Source of the DNA: Paenarthrobacter nitroguajacolicus JCM 14115
Lineage (GTDB): Bacteria > Actinomycetota > Actinomycetes > Actinomycetales > Micrococcaceae
Direction: 5' to 3'
Assembly: GCA_001313365.1 (NCBI GenBank)
Contig: BBFS01000053.1
Location: 1 to 31,505, forward strand
Length of the DNA stretch: 31,505 nucleotides
The notes under the pieces were generated by a model. The model did no database searches, was not told the DNA's origin, and worked only from the letters and a program-made list of their open reading frames with translations. This document shows, piece after piece, positions 27,727 to 31,505 of this stretch. The first letter of the stretch is position 1; each line of letters starts with the position of its first letter. A program made the translations under genes and the position numbers.

Positions 27727-29725
27727 TTAGTGGCAGTGCCCGGCAGGTTCGCTGTGTCCACCGTGTTCGCTGTGCTCTTGGCCGGCCGCGGCAGGACTGT
27801 GGCAGCTCAAACCCGAAGCGCTGGCCGGCACGTCCAACACCGGGCTGCGGTCGAAGAAGCCTTCCGGCCGGAGCTTGAAGCCAACAGTGTCCACGGGCAT
27901 GATCGGCCAATCTTCCACCCTTGGGAAGTGCGTGAGGCCAAAGGTGTGCCACACCACGATGTCCTGGCCATCAATCTCGCGGTCCTGGGCAACGTAGGCG
28001 GGCAGGCCAGCGCCGCCGGAGTGCTGGTTCACGAAGTCGCCCGTGGGGGTAGCGCTCTTCGTCGGAGTAGCGGGTGACCCACAGGTCCTTGGTAGCGAAA
28101 GCCGCGCGCTTCGCAATGGACGAGCCGGGGTCGGCAAGCAGGGTGGGCTGGTTCTGGGCGTGGAGCTTGTAACCAACGGGCTCGCCGAGACGATTCCGGG
28201 ATTCAGGGTTGGAAATGATCCACGTCCTGCCGGCGCGGGCGCGGCTTCGCGGACGGCCTCGGACTCTTTTGTCAGGACTGTGCGCTTGCGGGAGAACGCA
28301 TTGCCCCGTTCGTTGCCTTCGCCCATGGCCTGGCGGACCACGTCTTCTTCTTCCACGCGGTTGGTGAAGCCGTCAATGGCCATGTCCAGTCGGGCGCTGA
28401 AGAGGTGTTGGTGGAAGGGTGCGCCGAGGCCCGGTGCGAGTTGGGAGATGTTGTCCGAACCTCCTTCCGGGAAGGCGCTGGTGAAGACAATCCCGGTGGC
28501 TTTGGCCTCGAACTCGATGGTGCCGTCCAGGTAGAGGTACCAGTAAAAGCCGTAGTCGTAGTTGCCGATGGTGGTGAAGAAAGAGATCACCAGGCGGCGG
28601 TTGCGGCGGGTGTAGTTGATCCCGGTCCAGAGGTCTGAGTGCTTGGAAAGGATGCCCCCCCAGTCTTCCTCGTGCATGCAGATGCCATTGCGTATCTCGC
28701 GGGGGTTGCCGAAAGCGTCGCTGATGACAGGGCTGAGGTAGGTGATGTCGCCCAGGCAGTCGCAGCCCAGTTCCAGGGAGTTGGCGTACTGGCCCACCAG
28801 ATACTCGCCGGTGTCGAAGTAGTTCTGCCATGACCGGATGGGTGAAGGATCCCCGTAGAACCACCATTTCTGCGATCGAGGCGCGGTTGATAATGGGACG
28901 CGTTTGGCCGCCGTCCTTGAAGGCCAGGTTGTGGAGGACAACTCCTTCGCGGACGTCGAAGCCAACGTCTACGCTCCACTTTTCCCACTCAACATGGTTG
29001 CCGCCGGTGACCGTGAAACTTGGACCCTCCGGCTGGGTGATGCTGATGGGCTTCTGTGTTTCGCGGAGCGACCGGTCAGTTCAGGATCGGTGTAGTTTCC
29101 GTGCTCTGCCGGGATCGGCATGACGCCGAGGTCGATGACCTGGGTAACTTCCTTGTTGACCACATCCACGTAGCCACCAGGCCATCTACGGGGTGGGCCC
29201 ACGCGCTGTCTTCCGGGAAGTCCTGCACAAAGGCGAGGCCGCGCAGGATGCGGCAACCTTTCTCGTCGTGGTACTCGAAGACGCCGGCGGACAGTGGAGC
29301 AACGCGTACTTTGGCGACGTCCAGGTCGCGCGCAGCGAGGGCGGCCAGCCAGCGCTCGTCCGTTGCGAGGAGAGTCTCCACAACCTCGAACTCCTCTTCC
29401 AGCACGGGGGAGTTCGCCGGAGACCTTGGTATCCAGCTCGATGGCTTTCAGGATTTCTCCGCGTGTCACGGAGACGAGGAGGTCGCTGGGGGGCTCCCCC
29501 CCCGGAGATGTCGTGAATGAAGACGCGGAAACGTCGATCCTGCATTGACTGGTTGCGGGACGGGTCCACCAACCCCAAGTAGGCGATTCGCTTTTCGGCG
29601 GCAAGGTGGCCCGCGGCCTGCAGGATCGCCTGCACCTGGGAAATTTCGGCGCCCGTTGCCAGGGCGTACTGCGTTTCCTCAAGGGCGACGGCTTCAGTTG
29701 CTGTCTCAGTTGCTGTGGGCGTCAT
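27727..29725 (-). CDS. Copper amine oxidase, phenylethylamine/histamine oxidase type
   Basis: Oxidises a primary amine to aldehyde, ammonia and hydrogen peroxide, with a topaquinone made from its own Tyr. Marks: [15 protein letters not shown], whose Tyr becomes topaquinone, the copper ligands [11 protein letters not shown] and HTFGLTHFP, the [34 protein letters not shown] region (catalytic Asp vicinity), and the C-terminus [31 protein letters not shown]. These closely follow Arthrobacter AGAO/histamine oxidase. About 665 residues, close to the family. ATG at 29725 follows AAGAGG. Frames break at several places (near 28050, 28240, 28945, 29080, 29180, 29410, 29500). A Glu/His-rich tail ([15 protein letters not shown]) ends it. 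TetR faces it. Confidence 0.94.
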
Positions 29726-29762
29726 GGCTGCCTCTTGTCCGGGACCTATGATGGGTCAAGAT

Positions 29763-29788
29763 TTATTTTCTATAGGTGTAGAGAATAA
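29763..29788. promoter_or_regulatory. Palindromic operator candidate of the TetR regulator
   Basis: TTATTTTCTA (29763-29772) and TAGAGAATAA (29779-29788) are inverted at 9 of 10 positions around a 6-base centre. It lies 37 bases before the amine oxidase ATG and 59 before the TetR GTG, in their shared promoter region, where a TetR dimer would sit. Its AT richness stands out from the surroundings. Confidence 0.7.
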
Positions 29789-29847
29789 CCAAAACGTAAG
29801 ATGGGTCACAAGACCTGTCCGCCATTTGTTTTCCGGGAGCCCCTTCA

Positions 29848-30446
29848 GTGCCAAAGATTGTGGACCACGATCAACGACGCCTCGAACTGGTAGACGCAAC
29901 CTGGCGCATCATCGCGAGGCTGGGTATGGAAGGCGCCACCATGCGGGAAATCGCCGAGGAAGCGGGTTTCGCCAACGGCGCCCTGAAGCCCTACTTCCCC
30001 CCCACCAAGGACCTGCTCCTGACGTCCGCGTTCGGCACGTGTTCAACCGCACTAACCAGCGCATCGCCGCCATGACCGAGGGACTCTCAGGCGTAGCGGC
30101 CCTCCGGGCGTTCTGCGCAGAAGTTCTGCCACTGGATGAGGAGCGCGTCAATGAAGCCCGCATCGTGATTCCGTTCTGGCAGAAGGCACTCAATGACGCG
30201 GACATGGCTTCACTTCACAGCGAGTCCATGAGCCAGTGGCACACCACCATCACCGGTCATTGCGCAGCAGCCCGGGCGGCAGGTGAGATCAAAGCCCCCC
30301 ATAGGGGGGGACGCCGCCGTCGCCGATCACCTGCTGAACATGATGCTCGGTGCGCAGATCGTTGTGGCGTTGTCCCCCCGCAGAGCATTTCTCGCAGGAC
30401 CTCGCGGGGGGCAATTGGATAACTATCTGGCGCTGCTGGCCGGCTA
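29848..30446 (+). CDS. TetR-family transcriptional regulator
   Basis: About 199 residues. HTH: DATWRIIARLGMEGATMREIAEEAGFANGALKPYFPTKDLLLTSAF, with Pro added by the C run at 29997. The C-terminal ligand domain reads VLPLDEERVNEARIVIPFWQKAL and ends in DNYLALLAG, like BetI/AcrR relatives. GTG at 29848 follows GGGAGC. Frames break near 30035 (one G missing), 30295, 30370 and 30405. It diverges from the amine oxidase gene and probably represses it or responds to an amine. Confidence 0.85.
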
Positions 30447-30486
30447 GCTGCACTTACATATTGGTAGCGCTATCGATACGAATGTG

Positions 30487-30512
30487 AAATCCGTCCGGCG
30501 AAAGCCGTTGAA
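30487..30512. terminator. Weak hairpin between convergent TetR and LysE genes
   Basis: CGGC-GAAA-GCCG, a GNRA-capped 4-bp stem, lies between the ends of the TetR gene (30446) and the LysE gene (30513). It is short; a real terminator is not proven. Confidence 0.3.
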
Positions 30513-31169
30513 CTAGCTGGTGGCGCCGGACGCCACCACGCCTACGCCCAGCCCGGCGATCACACCGCTGCTGACACGCTCGACGACGGTACTCACCTTG
30601 GGGCGCTTGAGCCACCGCATCGCCTTGAACGCGACGACAGCGATCATCGAAAGATACGCGAAAGCGATGCCGGCAACGACGACGCCCAAGATCAGGGACG
30701 TGCCCATGGTGTCGCCGCCGTGCGGGATGAACTGCGGGACCACGGCCAGGTAGAACAGGCCGACCTTGGGGGTTGAGCAGTGTGGACAGCGCCCCGGCGC
30801 CCAGGCAGAGAGTCGGCTGTACGGGAGGGGGGGCGCGTTCTCCGCCGTGCCGCCAGCTTCCGCGGACTTAGCCGCCTTTGCTGCCTTGCGGGACTTTATG
30901 AACGATGAGATGCCCAAATACAGCAAGTACAGGCCGCCTGCGATCTTGACCCAGCGGAACAGTTCCGCGGACTGCTCGAGAATGGCTGCGAGACCGACGC
31001 CCACCAATGCAGCCCAGGCAATCGCGCCAATCGCAGACCCTGCGGCCGCAGCAATTCCTGCACTGGGACGGTTCAACGCGATACGCAGGACCAGGAAAGT
31101 GTCCGGCCCGGGTGTTACCGACAGGACCAAGCAGAGGCCAGCAAAAGCTACGAGGGAAGCAAGAGTCAC
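30513..31169 (-). CDS. LysE/RhtB-family amino-acid exporter
   Basis: About 218 residues, six-helix exporter. Marks: VTPGPDTFLVLRIALN near residue 18, GSAIGAIAWAALVGVGLAAIL, VKIAGGLYLLYLGISSF, and, after two cancelling shifts near 30765-30815, LLNPKVGLFYLAVVPQFIPHG. GTG at 31169 is used; no convincing RBS is seen, and an upstream start in the same frame is possible. LysE proteins export amino acids or amines. Its place beside the amine oxidase and an aldehyde dehydrogenase suggests a link to amine or amino acid metabolism, but this is only context. Confidence 0.82.
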   Translation of the reverse strand: MTLASLVAFAGLCLVLSVTPGPDTFLVLRIALNRPSAGIAAAAGSAIGAIAWAALVGVGLAAILEQSAELFRWVKIAGGLYLLYLGISSFIKSRKAAKAAKSAEAGGTAENAPPLPYSRLSAWAPGRCPHCSTPKVGLFYLAVVPQFIPHGGDTMGTSLILGVVVAGIAFAYLSMIAVVAFKAMRWLKRPKVSTVVERVSSGVIAGLGVGVVASGATS

Positions 31170-31331
31170 AAGCTCGATTATGAGGGTCTCCCGGCCTGCG
31201 GCGAAAGCGTTCGCTTCGCGTCAAGGGCTGTTCGTGCATAGACAAGGCTCATGCGCGTGACGCCGACCACACTGGAAACATCGCCGCGCGCCTCACTGGC
31301 CGCCCAGACTCACTACCCGAGCGGAGTACCA

Positions 31332-31505
31332 ATGGAGACTTACGACGCCCTCCTGGCCTCGATCACCCCGGCCCCCCCCGGCCAGAACAGCCGCACCATC
31401 CTTGATCCGGCAACGGGTGAAGCTGTCGGCGAAGCCCCTGTTCACACCGTCGAAGACCTCGAAGCCGCCGTCGCGGGTGCCGCTGCCGCCCAGCCCGCGT
31501 GGGCT
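31332..31505 (+). CDS. Aldehyde dehydrogenase, N-terminal part (cut by window end)
   Basis: METYDALLASITPAP(P)GQNSRTILDPATGEAVGEAPVHTVEDLEAAVAGAAAAQPAWA is the beginning of an NAD(P)-dependent aldehyde dehydrogenase; the catalytic Cys and Glu lie beyond the window. ATG at 31332 has GCGGAG six bases before it; an ATG at 31251 in the same frame would add 27 residues with less family likeness. A C run of 8 adds a Pro. It would oxidise the aldehyde made by the copper amine oxidase 2 kb away, which is inference. Confidence 0.82.
   Translation, partial: METYDALLASITPAPPGQNSRTILDPATGEAVGEAPVHTVEDLEAAVAGAAAAQPAWA

Noticed and set aside
3..31169. Large-scale gene decay or phase variation by homopolymer runs
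   Set aside because: Breaks affect nearly all genes, housekeeping and catabolic alike, and always leave well conserved protein pieces. Contingency loci are few and sit in surface genes; error is the simpler account.

Overview
The window looks like the chromosome of a high-GC, Gram-positive actinobacterium, most likely Arthrobacter or Paenarthrobacter (Micrococcaceae). The evidence is high GC content, a copper amine oxidase very close to the Arthrobacter phenylethylamine/histamine oxidases, a CtpE-type P-type ATPase, Tat-exported PhoD, and catabolic ABC operons. No rRNA, tRNA, IS element, prophage, integrase or CRISPR array is visible, and no gene-free stretch exceeds about 300 bases. Identification is from recognised motifs, not a database search.

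Sequence quality dominates the reading. Almost every gene is split by one-base or two-base shifts, mostly at G or C runs. In addition there are about 80 G or C runs of 7 or 8, nearly all exactly 7. Most of these appear to be 4-base runs lengthened by three, adding a spurious Pro or Gly codon inside conserved motifs. I therefore give reconstructed gene spans and treat the breaks as sequencing or assembly errors rather than decay. Positions of frame breaks are approximate.

Layout. (1) 1-6903, plus strand: sulfatase C-terminus, sugar-binding lipoprotein, two permeases, Gfo/Idh/MocA-like protein, ROK sugar kinase, NagB. Together they fit uptake and catabolism of a sulfated amino sugar. (2) 6954-9937: CPBP membrane protease, divergent alpha/beta hydrolase, and an AAA ATPase preceded by four TTTCACC repeats. 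(3) 9952-17811: a second sugar ABC operon with a 2-hydroxyacid dehydrogenase, facing a Tat-exported beta-propeller protein and a DeoR-HTH/LacI-sensor chimeric regulator; TGTTYGAA half-sites lie in the divergent promoter region. (4) 17863-24584: CtpE-like ATPase, small membrane protein, PhoD phosphatase, an unrecognised protein with a Pvc16-like look, and an alanine-type aminotransferase. (5) 24656-27166: zinc alcohol dehydrogenase, AhpD/CMD-family protein and an ECF41 sigma factor, with a near-consensus ECF41 promoter before the CMD gene. (6) 27269-31505: copper amine oxidase, membrane protein, divergent TetR regulator with a palindromic operator, LysE exporter and the start of an aldehyde dehydrogenase, a plausible amine-degradation cluster.

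The most interesting non-coding signals are a three-member family of covarying intergenic hairpins (around 5005, 22444 and 24585), the TTTCACC array, the DeoR-type half-sites, the ECF41 promoter and the TetR operator.
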